DNA of 64,000 bases, from positions 41,861,725 through 41,925,724 of the forward strand of contig CM035807.1 in NCBI GenBank assembly GCA_020466095.1. Reading direction: 5' to 3'. Every line of letters starts with the position of its first letter. Positions within the stretch are counted from its first letter, which is position 1. Below the pieces are notes generated by a model, which saw only the letters and a program-made list of their open reading frames with translations, was not told the DNA's origin and did not search any database. Shown here piece by piece: positions 32,268-43,573 of this stretch. A program made the position numbers and the translations under genes. Source of the DNA: Chlorops oryzae. Lineage: Eukaryota; Arthropoda; Insecta; Diptera; Chloropidae.

Positions 32268-33390
32268 ATTCTAGTTGCTGGCCGTTTCTGGGATTTGGTT
32301 GAAACTCGGTATGTATATGTAGAATGGCCTCCTGATTCCAAATCTTTTTTTGTCGGTCGCCACTAGTTTAGGAGATATCGACCTTTAAAGTTTGTATGAA
32401 AATGCAATGTAAACATTGTGATAACAGACTGACAAATGGTTGTGGTGTTGCCAGACGTTTTATTTTGATAAATCTACCAATTGGTAGATTTAATAGGTGG
32501 ATAATAAAAAAGCGGGAAAATATGAGCCATATTGTGGGAAATATTTAAAAAAATATTCTCAAACTTGGGAAATTGTTTTTTTTTTTTTTTTTTTTTTACT
32601 GAAAACTAATTGCACTTGTTTTTTGTTTTTTTCCCCAATTTTCTTTTTTATTTTTGAGAAAAAATGAAAAATTTTTGATTTTCTATTTTCTCCACAACAC
32701 AAATCACGATTTCTCAAAACTCTCTTTTCCAACGTTTGGTGGCTCTGAAAATAACCGATTGTTGGTCCTGAAAAGGACCTTTCATTCTTCTCCAGTGCTG
32801 TCCCCTCTTGGAGCTTTAAAATAGCTTCAAATGGCACTGGACCCATCAAATTGCCTTGGAACAGGGTAAAAATGTCCAACAGCGAGCTCATTGCGAAGCT
32901 TTCTTTCCACGAATAACGGATTTCCCGGAAATTCAATTGGAAGTGCTGCCATAATTGTACCAAAAACCTAAAAAATCTAACCTATCGCCTAATATCTACC
33001 AATTTTTTAACTGTATTTTTAAGAAATAAAACCCTTAAAACAAATTATTTTCCATAATCCTTAATAAATCTCAGTTTCACATTACTACTCAAAAGCTAAA
33101 AAACAGGTTACAATTTTTATATTTTTTTTACAAGTATGGCAACAATTTGCATTAAAATATTTGAATTTTGCAACATACACGAATTTCGAATAAATGGCAA
33201 CTACGCAAATGTCAAGATAGTGTAAAAATTAGTACGTTTTTTTTTTGGCAATTTTCAAAACGTGATATCTCCTAAGCTAGAGGCGACCGACAAAAAAGGA
33301 TTGCAGATTTGGAATCATGGAGTCATTTTATATAGACCAACAAAGAAAAAAAGATCCCAGAAACGGCCAGCAACTAGAATTGTTCCAGAA
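32268..33390. repeat. Inverted pair of about 115-140 bp arms
   Basis: The sequence ATTCTAGTTGCTGGCCGTTT, continuing to GTCGGTCGCC and GGAGATATC at 32268-32380, recurs in inverted form at 33249-33390. The spacer is AT-rich with a T-run at about 32577-32600. A non-coding transposable element is likely. Confidence 0.65.
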
Positions 33391-33399
33391 TTTGTAAAG

Positions 33400-34270
33400 A
33401 ACTTGAAAAGCGGCAGTTACCAACTATAAGGAATGTAATTAAATTAATTTTATTTGTTAAGAACGACTTGAAGTTGCAACAAAATGGAAAGGGTCCATCC
33501 AAAACAGATGTAACTGGATTAGGGAATCCAATCCCGCACCAAAATTTCAATCCCGCAATTTCGGGATAAATAAAATTAATTAAAAATTTTTAGTTTTTTA
33601 CATTTTATGCTATATAGATTTCAATTTTCAATTTATTTCACAATTCTCTTAACCTATTACAATTAAACATAATACTAAAAGAAAGAATTTAAAACGTATA
33701 AATAAATAATAAAATAAAATAAGAGAATCGGTAGTGACATTATTAGTAAGGTACTGTTTTTAATGTCACATTAATAAGTTAAAAATTGTCGGATAAAAGT
33801 GGTAAGAAGAAAATAAGAAGAAAAAGAGAGAAAAGAAAAAATAGGAAAAAGGCAGGAAAATATGAAAGGGAGAGATGAAAAGCAGAAATCGAGTACTCGA
33901 CGTAGAATTTAGAGTTATAACACAGTTAAGAAAGCGATCCAAGATACTCATAGCAACAAAAAAGTCAATTTAAATTTTTTTATAAAAGATATAATTTCTT
34001 AAACAATGAGAATATATTTATAACATTTTAAACTAGGACCTAAACATGAGGTTCTAATATGTTTTCAATTTCACGGAGATTAAAATTAAGGAGCCAGGAT
34101 TTTAGATAATTTGAAAAAGCAGAACGGTAATTTATTGAACAATCTACAAGACAAAATTGTATAGCTATTACGGAAGGATGAAGTGCGAAAGGCTGGTACT
34201 GCAACGTTATGTGTATGCCTGAAATTGTAATGTTGCGGAGCAAAATAATCCAAACTGCAAACTAACTTTT
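33400..34270. other. AT-rich interval without recognisable gene
   Basis: I see poly-purine and poly-A-rich DNA but no supported coding sequence, hairpin or RNA gene. Confidence 0.3.
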
Positions 34271-34279
34271 TTGCATAAA

Positions 34280-36000
34280 ATAATTTTAGAACTTTATAAA
34301 AAAAAATAAATGTTTAAGCGGTAAAATATTAAGTGATTTGAAAATTTCATGCGTAGTGTGAGAAAAATTCGCATTACTAACCTCTGTGAAGTTAGCACCC
34401 CAACATTAAAAATTTTTAAATTTATCAATTGGAATCGATTGACCATTGTTTGACCACTATTGCCCACTACAAAATTTTCGTTTGCCCACCTTTTAAACAA
34501 AAGTTATTGAAAAAAAACTTTTCGGGGGCTAACTTCACACTAGCCCCCGCTTTTCGAAAAACGTGTTTAGGCAAGTAAATATTAATAATAAGGCTATGAA
34601 AACGTTTGACCATCTCGAGAAAACGTTTGACCACCCTGAAAACATTAAAAATTTTGCATAAAAAAAATTTTTATTTAAAGGCTGGTCTCCAGTTCGGTAA
34701 GGAATGTCAGCAGAAATTTTCTATTTTTTTCTCCGAGGAAAAAAGGTAGTACTACAGAACTTTTTAGTGCAACAGAGGCAATCTGTCATATGTCACATGT
34801 GTCAAAAAAGTGAAACGAAACACAGAAATTAAAAAGGCGCGATTATAAACGTTCAGAATAAAAAGCGCGCAAATTCTTCTACTCTCTTTAACAAGCGATA
34901 TTAATTCGCGTTTATTCTCGTTTGAGAAATTTATTAAGCGTTTTTGGCTTTTTTTGGGGTTTTTCTCCATGTTTTTTGAAAAAACCCGAAAAATGGATGC
35001 ACTATTTCTATACAATCACAACTGACCTACCTCACTTTTCAAAATTTCTTCAAGAAACAATTCATTTGCAATTATTTCTGCTGATAGCCTGGGTTACCGT
35101 GCACATTTTATGTCAAAAAAACGTATTAAAATATGTACTACTTTTTTGCCGAACTGGGGACTGCATGCAGAAAATTTCTTGAAGAAATATTTCTTAAGCA
35201 TTTCTTTGGCTTTTTTTATATGGAGTTTCTCATTCCTTGGGGAACTGGAGACCAGCCTTAATATATAAAAAAAATTTTAAAACTCTAAAATGACTTCCAA
35301 AAACGTAACTGTGCAAAACTGACAAATGGTTGTGAAAGAAGATCGATTGACCTCTATTTCCCACCAAAAATTTTCGTTTGCCCACCTTTTTAACGAAAGT
35401 TATTGACAAAAAACTTTTCGGGGGCGAAATTCACACTAGCCCCCGATATTGGAAAAACGCATCTGACCGAGTAAATTTCATTGAAACACATTTCTCACGA
35501 TTGACCATTGTGTCTAATCGTCCGATTAACATTGTCCACCAAAAATTTTCATTCTAAAAACCTATTTCAAATTAGAAAAAACTTTGTATAGGGTACTATA
35601 GGGATGGCGAAAGTTTCTGCTTACTTCGAGTGATTTGGGGGAAAACTAAAAAATCTCGATTTCTAGGGTTGGTCAAAAAAGTTAAGGGGTGGTCATTGGA
35701 GCCCAAGAAAAGGGCTTTTTGAAAAGCTATTTCAATTAAAAATAAATTTTTTTTTGGGCTACGTGAAGTTGGCCAAAAAAAGTTAAAATAATGTTTCCCC
35801 CCTCTTGTGGTCAAAACAAGTTAAGGGGTGGTCAAAAGTGGTCAAAAAATAGTCATTCACCTAAATTTGTTTGAAACTATTTTAAAAAATTTTCGCCAAC
35901 TTCTCACAGCTCTTTGTTAGCGGGGTCCAGATTAAATTTCGCCCGCGAAAAGTTTTTCGTCAATAACTTTCGTTTTAAAGGTGGGCAAACGGATAACCCT
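34280..36000. repeat. Dispersed repeat with GTTTGCCCACC and CGGGGGC words
   Basis: Three copies share TTTCGTTTGCCCACCTTTT, AAAGTTATTG and ACTTTTCGGGGGC in the same order: about 34460-34575, 35370-35470, and an inverted shorter copy at 35930-35990. GTTTGACCA and GTGGTCAAA words are scattered between. The family is unidentified. Confidence 0.6.
34679..35258. mobile_element. PIF/Harbinger-like MITE with TAA duplication (third)
   Basis: The 580-bp element begins AGGCTGGTCTCCAGTT and ends with the complement. TAA flanks it (34676-34678 and 35259-35261). It has no convincing ORF. It sits inside the dispersed repeat at 34280-36000, so it is younger. Confidence 0.8.
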
Positions 36001-36522
36001 GAAAGCGCTAATAGACAGCATGCCGGATCGCATATTTGAAGTCGTTCAAAAAAATAAAACATTTATAGATTCTGATTAGAAGCTAAAGAGCCGAAAAGGA
36101 GGAATGTGAATGAAAAACTGACACTGGAAAAGGAATGCATTTACACATCGAAATTTATTATACAGGGTGATTCACGAGAGCTAGTACATCCGGCGCAGGG
36201 TGATAAGGGATGTCGAGACCAACAAAAAATTGTATGGAAGGGGGAGGCCGCAAATGCACCCCTGAGGAGTTACAACGCTTTAAAATTTTTCTGCACAAAG
36301 GTTAGAAAAAAAATTCCCCCGCGTTTATTTCAATACTCCAAAAGAAAAAATTCATAGTTTTGAATAGCCAATTGCATGTGCTTTAAAGCAAAAATAAATC
36401 TAGAGTCAAAACTTAAATGTTTGATGGAAATTTAAGTGAGGAAACACAAAATTTCCAAATTTGAACACAATTTTTCCAGTTTGGCAATTATTTTAGTATG
36501 AAAAAGGTCCAATTAACAGTAG

Positions 36523-36554
<32 letters not shown>

Positions 36555-36744
36555 ACTTTGATTGTATTTTTCTGGATCTTCCTTTGAGTGGGAACTAACA
36601 GAAAGTATTCGGATCTTATTTCTAAAATTTTACGTAACTAATTATACATTTAGAGAAATATAAAAACAGTTTTTAGTTCCGATGAGCCTCAATATTAGAA
36701 ACTGGGCCTTAGCGCTGTATAGCGGCCTGCGCTGATGAGTACTG

Positions 36745-36960
36745 ATCCCGCACGAGCGAGGTGCGTCAAGGTTAGAGAATCCTTGATTGGAAAATACACT
36801 GGCGTGCACGAGCGAGGTGCGTCAGACTTAATGAGTTCTGGTTAGCTGGAACGGTTGCTGTTGAAGTTCAGAATTGAGCAAACACGAGCGAGGTGCCTCA
36901 ATCTGAACGAATCCTTGCTTAAACGAGTTTTAAGCATGCACGAGACAAGGTGCAGATAAC
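36745..36960 (-). repeat. Four copies of a CACGAGCGAGGTGCGTCA motif in the LINE 3' region
   Basis: On the plus strand the motif starts near 36751, 36807, 36883 and 36939, so the spacings are about 56, 76 and 56. The last copy is degenerate (CACGAGACAAGGTGC). It lies between the ORF2 end and the poly(A) tail. Confidence 0.7.
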
Positions 36961-37009
36961 AGATAGCGGAGCATCTGTGTTATACGTCTAGACTCATAGA
37001 TGCGGACGG

Positions 37010-40000
37010 AAGGTCCTTTCTTTTTAAGCGTCAACGACTCGTTGTGTTATTAAGACTTATTGCTAGCTGGTTGGAGTGATGTCTTAATTTATGAATATAC
37101 GAATATACGCTTTTAAACGCATTATTTCGTCCTTAACGAGCGGAATTTGTAGATCACGGTGAATACTTTCATTTCGAATGTACCATGGAGCACCTGTAAT
37201 GATTCGGAGAATTTTCGATTGAGCTCTTTGAATTATTTCAATATTTTAATTAACCAGTGAATTTTTGATGCTTTTAGCTTTAGGTTGGTTCTTTTTGCTT
37301 CGATGTGCTTTCGCCAAGTTAATCGTTTGTCTAAATGAACTCCTAAATATACGACATTATCTGCTTGAGGAATGGAAACTCCTTTAAGGAGTATAGTTGG
37401 ACTTATTCCTTTTCTTAGTGTGAATGTAATGTGCTTACATTTTCGTTCGTTTACATTTATACGCCAGGTTGAAAGCCAAGTTTCAATTAATTGCATATGC
37501 CCCTGTAGAGTTCTTGACGCTTCCATAGGATCGCGGTGGCAACTCAATATTGCTGTGTCATCAGCAAAAGTTGACATAACAATGTTGTCACTAGTAGGTA
37601 TGTCGGCTGTGTATAGAAGGTAAAGAGAGGGGCCCAGTACACTGCCTTGCGGGACTCCTGCTTTTATTTCAAATTTTTCCGTAATGGTTTCATTAACTTT
37701 TACCCTAAAGAATCTTGTTTGAAGATATGATATGAGAATGCCATGTAAGTTTTGAGGAAGAAGAGATTTTATTTTAGCTATAAGTCCCTCATGCCACACT
37801 TTATCAAAGGCTTGAGCAATGTCAAGAAATATTGCAGAACAGTATTCTTTTTTTTTCAAAGGCATTCCGAATTTCTTGCGTGATCCGATTTACCTGTTCT
37901 ATCGTTCCATGTTTTTTCCTAAAGCCAAATTGATGAGTCGGGATTAGGTTATGCTCGTGAACGTATGGCGTTATCTTAAAAAGAAGAGCTTTTTCGAAAA
38001 GTTTAGATAAGCAGGGGAGAAGGCTTATTGGTCGATAAGATCTGGTTGATGTCGGGTCTTTACCTGGTTTCAATACCATCTTTATGAGCGATTCTTTCCA
38101 TACCTCAGGGAAATGTGAAAAGGATATAATAGCATTAAAGAGTTTTGCTATATACGCGATAGCGATGATTGGTAACTCCTTGATCATTTTTGGGGTTATC
38201 AAGTCATAACCTGGAGCTTTTTTCTCGATAAAGTTTCCTTTTATAATACATTCTATTTCACTGACATGAAAGGTAATAGGGATAGATTCGTTGTTTTCCT
38301 CATGTAGGGGAAGTCTAAGGCCAGATAAAGAAGAGTTTGGAAGGAAAACTGAGCACAAGTGTTGGGCAAACGCTAATGCTTTCTCCTCATCACTTCTTGC
38401 CCATGTTCCTCTTAAATCTCTTAAGGGAGATTCGTGGTCTGTGGGGGGGTTTTTCACTTTTAAGGCTCTCCACAGTGAAAATTTCTCTTATCTCGATCGT
38501 TTTGAAGAGCGATTTGGAGTTGCTTTGTAGCTCTATTGAGTCTGACTTTACTTTCAGGGGACCTATGTTGTTGCCATTCTCGCCTCAATCTACGCTTTTC
38601 TTGTAGAAGCCTTTCGATTACACTGTTAGTATGATGGCAATTTCTATGGACAGTGGTAAAGCTCGTTGGGGTTGAATGCTCCGCCGCTGAAATCAGTATT
38701 GAATTTAAGGTTACAACCCCTTCATCGATTTGACATTCATTATTTATGGAATATTCAGAGTGTATGTGTGTTGCAACGTACTTTTTGTATTTTACCCAAT
38801 TTGTTTTAGAGGTGGTCAGTCTAGGAGGGGGGCACGTTGTTCTTGTGTTTCCCGAAATTTTGTAAATTAATAAATTTATAAATCATCTTAATGCAGCAGC
38901 CTTCTCAGCATTGGATTTGGCCCACTGCCCGTCCGGCCTTTTGATGGCAGGTATATGTATGGTAGGACCCTTGAACTTGCAAGTTGCCTTCCATAGGGAG
39001 TAGTCGGTTCTTACAAATGGTGTTCCTGGTTGCTGCATTCCAGAGCTGTAAATAAATCAATCATTTCAAGATTGATTCAAGAATCAATCACAGCCTGATT
39101 AGAAAAAAAAGATTTAATTCATTTTACTTGAAAATCATGAAGATTTAAATCTGATTTAATTCTTTGATGATTGCCTCAAGATGATTTATAAATCACTTTG
39201 CTGCAATCAATTGATTTATATTTTGAATTGTCAATCATTTGATTTAAATCAAAAAGGATTTAAATCAATTGATTTAATTCAAAATGATTTCAATCATGTG
39301 ATTTAAATCCAAAAAGATTTAAATCATTTGATTTAAATCAGAAAGATTTCAATCATTTGATTTAAATCAAAAAAAATTTAAATCATTTTTGAATGAAATC
39401 AGAAAGATTTCAATCATTTGATTTAAATACAAAAAAATTTAAATCAGTGTTGATTTAATTTAAAAATGATTTAAATCACTCTATGTAAATCAAACAAGTG
39501 AGACTGATGTGGTAGTAGATATAAAAAGTGCATAACCACTAAACAGATAGTTTTAGTGAAATATGAAGTGCACTAATTCGGGTTTGTAGTGTCGGGCTTA
39601 CCTGACCACATCAGTCTCACTTGTTTGATTTACATAGAGTGATTTAAATCATTTTTGAATTAAATCAACACTGATTTAAATTTTTTTGTATTTAAATCAA
39701 ATGATTGAAATCTTTCTGATTTCATTCAAAAATGATTTAAATTTTTTTGGATTTAAATCAAATGATTGAAATCTTTCTGATTTAAATCAAATGATTTAAA
39801 TCTTTTTGGATTTAAATCACATGATTGAAATCATTTTGAATTAAATCAAATGATTTAAATCCTTTTTGATTTAAATCAAATGATTGACAATTCAAAATAT
39901 AAATCAATTGATTGCAGAAAAGTGATTTATAAATCATCTTAAGGCAATCATCAAAGAATTAAATCAGATTTAAATCTTCAAGATTTTCGATTAAAATGAT

Positions 40001-41039
40001 TGCAATCAAAAGATAAATAAATCAAAATGATTTAAATCCGAAATGATTTAAATTTTTTACAGCTCTGCTTCATTCAAACGTCTTTTATCCTCAGAATATC
40101 TTGTTATTTGCCATATACCGCGAAGTTTACGTTTCAGAATTATTAGACTTTTTATGCTGCGATCAAGGTGTTCTTTTTATTATCTGTAACTTTCGGTGTT
40201 GATGTCCAAGCTGCGTTTTTTACAATGCTGTTAAAATTTTTAACGGCATCCTCAACCTCCTGACAAGTTTTGAGTGAAACATTGGCTGAAACATTTTCGC
40301 TAACTATGCTGCGGAATAACTGCCAATCAGTGCTTTTGTTATGGAGTCTAGGATCCCTACTTTTGACTGCTGCATTTGAGCTAATCTCCAGCAGAAGTGG
40401 AGAGTGGTCGGAAGAAAGGTCTAGGCTGGATTACAATGATAAGTTTGCACTAGTTAATCCTTTGCATACACAAAAATCAATCACATCGGGAGTTTTGTTT
40501 AGGTCTGATGGCCAGTATGTGGGCTCCCCTGCTGATATGTGGTATAGGGTATTATTTTGTATACTTTTAAGCAGTTCTCGGCCTCTTGGTGTTACTAGTC
40601 TGAAACCCCATTGGGTGTGTTTAGCATTAAAATCCCCACCGACTTTAAATTTCGAACCAAGCGTTTTAAAGTATGTTTCGAACTGTTGGCTTTTTATCGT
40701 CTGATTTGGCGGACAATAAATTGAACCAATAGCTATTGGGTATTTATTGACGCAAATTGTTACTGCTGCTGATTGTAGATAGAATTCATTATAAGTCGAG
40801 TGCTCAGAGTGGTCAAGATCTTTTGTTATTATAACCGCTGCTACACCTCGAGCATTACCGGAAGGATGATTAGCTTTGTAAATTACATTATTTGGTAAAT
40901 ACAGGTGACTTCTTGGTGTAAGGTGTGTTTCGGATATAAGCATTACATCGATGTCATTGACTGAGAGAAAGTTTTTTACTTCACAGATGTGTTGCGCCAG
41001 GCCATTGGCGTTCCAGATAGCTATGTTTAATTTACTCAT
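37010..41039 (-). pseudogene. Jockey ORF2: AP endonuclease and reverse transcriptase, broken
   Basis: The protein nicks target DNA and copies the LINE RNA in place. The start at 41039 follows ORF1 directly. The endonuclease (41039-40431 and a shifted continuation to 40068) shows WNANGLAQH at the N-terminus, ISETHL and GGDFNAKH. The reverse transcriptase (38457-37822 and 37865-37233) shows YRPISLLPCLSKLFEK, PQGSVLGP and the catalytic FADDTAIL. The C-terminus resumes at 37232-37010 with APWYIRNESIHRDLQIP. Lesions are a frame change near 40431, the 39041-40067 insertion, a frameshift in an A-run near 37850, and a small deletion or shift at 37233. Confidence 0.85.
39041..40067. mobile_element. 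hAT-type foldback element inserted in the LINE
   Basis: The 1027-bp element starts CAGAGCTGTAAA and ends with a complementary TTTACAGCTCTG. Flanks are CTGCATTC (39033-39040) and CTTCATTC (40068-40075), an 8-bp duplication with one mismatch, as in hAT. Arms of about 460 bp are inverted copies and consist largely of GATTTAAATCA-like palindromic words. The loop of about 90 bp is unique sequence. Confidence 0.85.
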
Positions 41040-42250
41040 TTATTTATTTGATGTATTAGCGACGAACGCAGTTAGAAGATTGAGCATCGTGCTCATTTGA
41101 CTCATGAGCGATTTGAGCATTGATTTCAACTCGGAGAGATCATCGTTGCTGCTTGGATTTGTTGGAATTTTGTTGTTTATGTTAGCAGATCTAGAAACAT
41201 TCGCAAATGACAGTCCTTTTTGTATGTATGATGTACTTTGAGAGGTTTGTGGCCTGGTGAGTTCTTTTTTGCGCAAAGGTGGAAAAGCTTTTTGCTGAAG
41301 TTGTTTATAGACTATGCAACCTTTGTTGTTAGCTGGATGGTTGCCCTCACACAGTACGCACCGTACATCATTGTTAATTCCTTTACGAGGACATTCGATT
41401 GCTAAATGGTTTTGTAGGCATTTCACGCAGCGAGGCGAGCGGTTGCAAAAGTGCTTGGTGTGGCCATAACGCTGGCACCGAGTGCATTGTGGTAGCTCTC
41501 GTTTTTTCCTAGGGACTTCGAAAACTATCTTTGTGTGCAGCAAGTTAACACAGTCAAAGATTGATTTAACTGTACCAGTATTCTTGAGTCCAATTAGGAA
41601 AAGAGGGAGCGGTTTTTTCGTTGAGCGTTGTTGATGTTGCTGATATTGACAACCTCAAAGCCTAATTCAGTCAATGCCTCTTTTATTTCCTCTTCGGGTA
41701 TTGATGGGTGGATTCCCCGGAGTACAACGTTAAAGCTTCTCTCCTGTTAAAGCTTATACGTATGAAACTCGGTGTTTTTTTCAACTAGGGACTTGGTAAT
41801 CTTTGAGTAGTATGCTGTCGACTTTGGTTGTATTTTGACTTTATTGTTAGCCAAAATTTTAAGTTCATATTCGTTCGGAACGATTTTTTCGAGCATTTCT
41901 CTTAAAGGCAATATGTTACTAACAACTGATACGAATATTGGTGGGGGCTTTGGGAGCTTGATTTCGTTGGGCTGCACGTTTGTTTTTTCTGCATCTTCAT
42001 CAACTAGGCTTGCAAATCTGTTTGGAGTTGCTAGCCAATAATTAACTAGCTTCTGTTGTTTCGTGTTCGTATGCACTTTGTCAGGACTAGTGCGACCGCG
42101 TTTGCTACTCTTTGCAGTTTCCCAAGAGCCTGGATGTGATGTGGTGTTGCTATTAGTGATTTCGGGGTTATTTTTTATGTTTTTTGTGGTTTGAGAATCG
42201 CTAGGGACACTATCCGTATAAGTATAGGTGTTTAGTGGCGTTTTTTGCAT
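41040..42250 (-). pseudogene. Jockey ORF1: nucleic-acid chaperone with CCHC fingers, broken
   Basis: ORF1 proteins bind LINE RNA. The N-terminal half (42250-41747) is hydrophilic. A middle region (about 41746-41546) encodes a PRE_C2HC-like domain, with NVVLRGIHPSIPEEEIKEAL readable in a shifted frame. The C-terminal half (41543-41040) has three zinc knuckles: CTRCQRYGHTKHFC, CVKCLQNHLAIEC and CVLCEGNHPANNKGC. A stop near 41747 and a frame change make it non-functional as it stands. Confidence 0.8.
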
Positions 42251-42490
42251 TACTGTTGCTGAAACATTGGTAATTGAAGAGGTTTTCCTGTTTGAGGAGA
42301 TCTGGCTAGTAGAGTTGGAGCGTTGTCTCTGAAGGTGGCTCTTCGATATCGAAATTGAGATTTGGTTTGCTGGGATATGCGGCGAAGCGCCATCTGCAGG
42401 CAGGTAGTTGGATGTTGAGTGGTTTGAGCCTCCGCTAAGCGGGGGGCGGCGAACGATCGAATGGCATAAATCAACTCTGACAGCACAGAT

Positions 42491-43220
42491 ATCAGCTGCT
42501 TAAGCCGCAGCTACAGCTGTCCCGCTCGAGAAAATTAATTGGGAACAGAAAGCAGGACGGAATATCTTCTTATTAAAGAAATTCTTACCAGGAGAAAATA
42601 AAGACGCAAATTAACGGCGTCTCGGATTTGGTTTTGGTGTTTTGTTAATTTTATTTTTTTTTTGTTTTTTTTTGTTTACTTTTTCAGGAGCACACCGAAC
42701 ACACGTCTAACTGATTCGGTGACACACATGAAACCGTGACACAGAATCATTAAGAAAGAATATTCTTGAGATTTTTAGGGCTATAAAGGCCCCATATACC
42801 GACTTTTGTTCTATTTATTTATGAAAACCACCCTTTGAAACGCCCAATTTTCAAATTATTTTGAATTCTAATCGGAGGCTTAAATTCTATATTGCATTGA
42901 AATATTTCGAAAAAGTCTGATTTTGGGGCAATTTCGGTATTTTTGTGACTGACCCTAGTACTGGAGCTGCAAAAATAATAGAAAAAGTGTAAGGTAAGTC
43001 ATGCAGTGCTAGGACTTTCCGTCGCCTGCTAAAAATCATGACTTCAATGGCCAAGTGGCTCACAAAAAAACATTTATTAGGTAGGCAAACAGAAACAACT
43101 CAAAGACTGGTTAATTCCATGTTCAAGCTTCTAAAAGGTTTTGTAAAACAAAGCTTCTGAAAACAGGAAAATAAATAGCGCTTGAATTCAATTCGATTAT
43201 TATTTTGCGAGTTTTTCAAA
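42491..43220. other. Interval without gene; dispersed repeat at 42760-42970
   Basis: The part at 42870-42970 resembles 13090-13200 (see that entry). A T-rich tract lies at 42645-42685. No coding sequence is supported. Confidence 0.35.
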
Positions 43221-43224
43221 GAAC

Positions 43225-43462
43225 AAAGCTTTGCATGACAATAAGAACTTTAATCGAGGAAGAGGAAGGAGGTGAACTTGAACATATTTACGTGGAACGA
43301 ACAACACGTAAGAAATTATAAGATGGATTTACCAAGTTCAATATATAAACAGCACTTCAGAGCAAACAAAGCCGATAGCGCAAAACTGTTATTGAAAGTT
43401 TAAGGTGTCAGGAGTTATTGGTTTTGTCGATGGCACACTGTGTGCATCATATCGCAAATTAT
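43225..43462 (+). pseudogene. PIF/Harbinger transposase remnant
   Basis: Three plus-strand frames together carry family-like pieces. These are an acidic start with EEEEGGELEHIYVERTTRK, a KQHFRANKADSAKLLL stretch, and GVIGFVDGTLCAS at about 43410-43450, where the first catalytic aspartate of a Harbinger DDE domain is expected. Stops and frameshifts separate them. This is the only protein-coding trace in the window of the superfamily that matches the TWA-flanked MITEs. Confidence 0.6.
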
Positions 43463-43573
43463 GATAATAACCTCCACTATTACACTGTGTGGTAGTTTTC
43501 TGAGTTATAGATACGCCTTCAGGCAAAAAAAATATTTTAAAGTTTTTTTTGACCATTTTTTGGTCCATGTCTA

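Larger units (their letters stand above)
36523..42490 (-). mobile_element. Jockey-clade LINE, frame-broken, with foldback insertion
   Basis: On the minus strand the element has a leader (about 42490-42250), ORF1 (gag-like with CCHC fingers), ORF2 (endonuclease and reverse transcriptase), a 3' UTR with repeated motifs, and a poly(A) tail seen as a T-run at about 36523-36550. ORF2 is split by a 1027-bp insertion. A target duplication was not found. Confidence 0.82.

Noticed and set aside
32559..32963. 134-residue minus-strand ORF
   Set aside because: It includes a lysine-rich run from a T-homopolymer and lies in a spacer between inverted repeats. No domain or splice context is recognised.
36163..36360. 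TACAGGGTGATTCACGAG as a DNA-transposon end
   Set aside because: The word resembles some mariner-type ends, but I found no inverted partner or duplication nearby.
41835..42041. Plus-strand ORFs across the Jockey, mariner and LTR elements
   Set aside because: They are antisense shadows of the transposon genes and have no own features.
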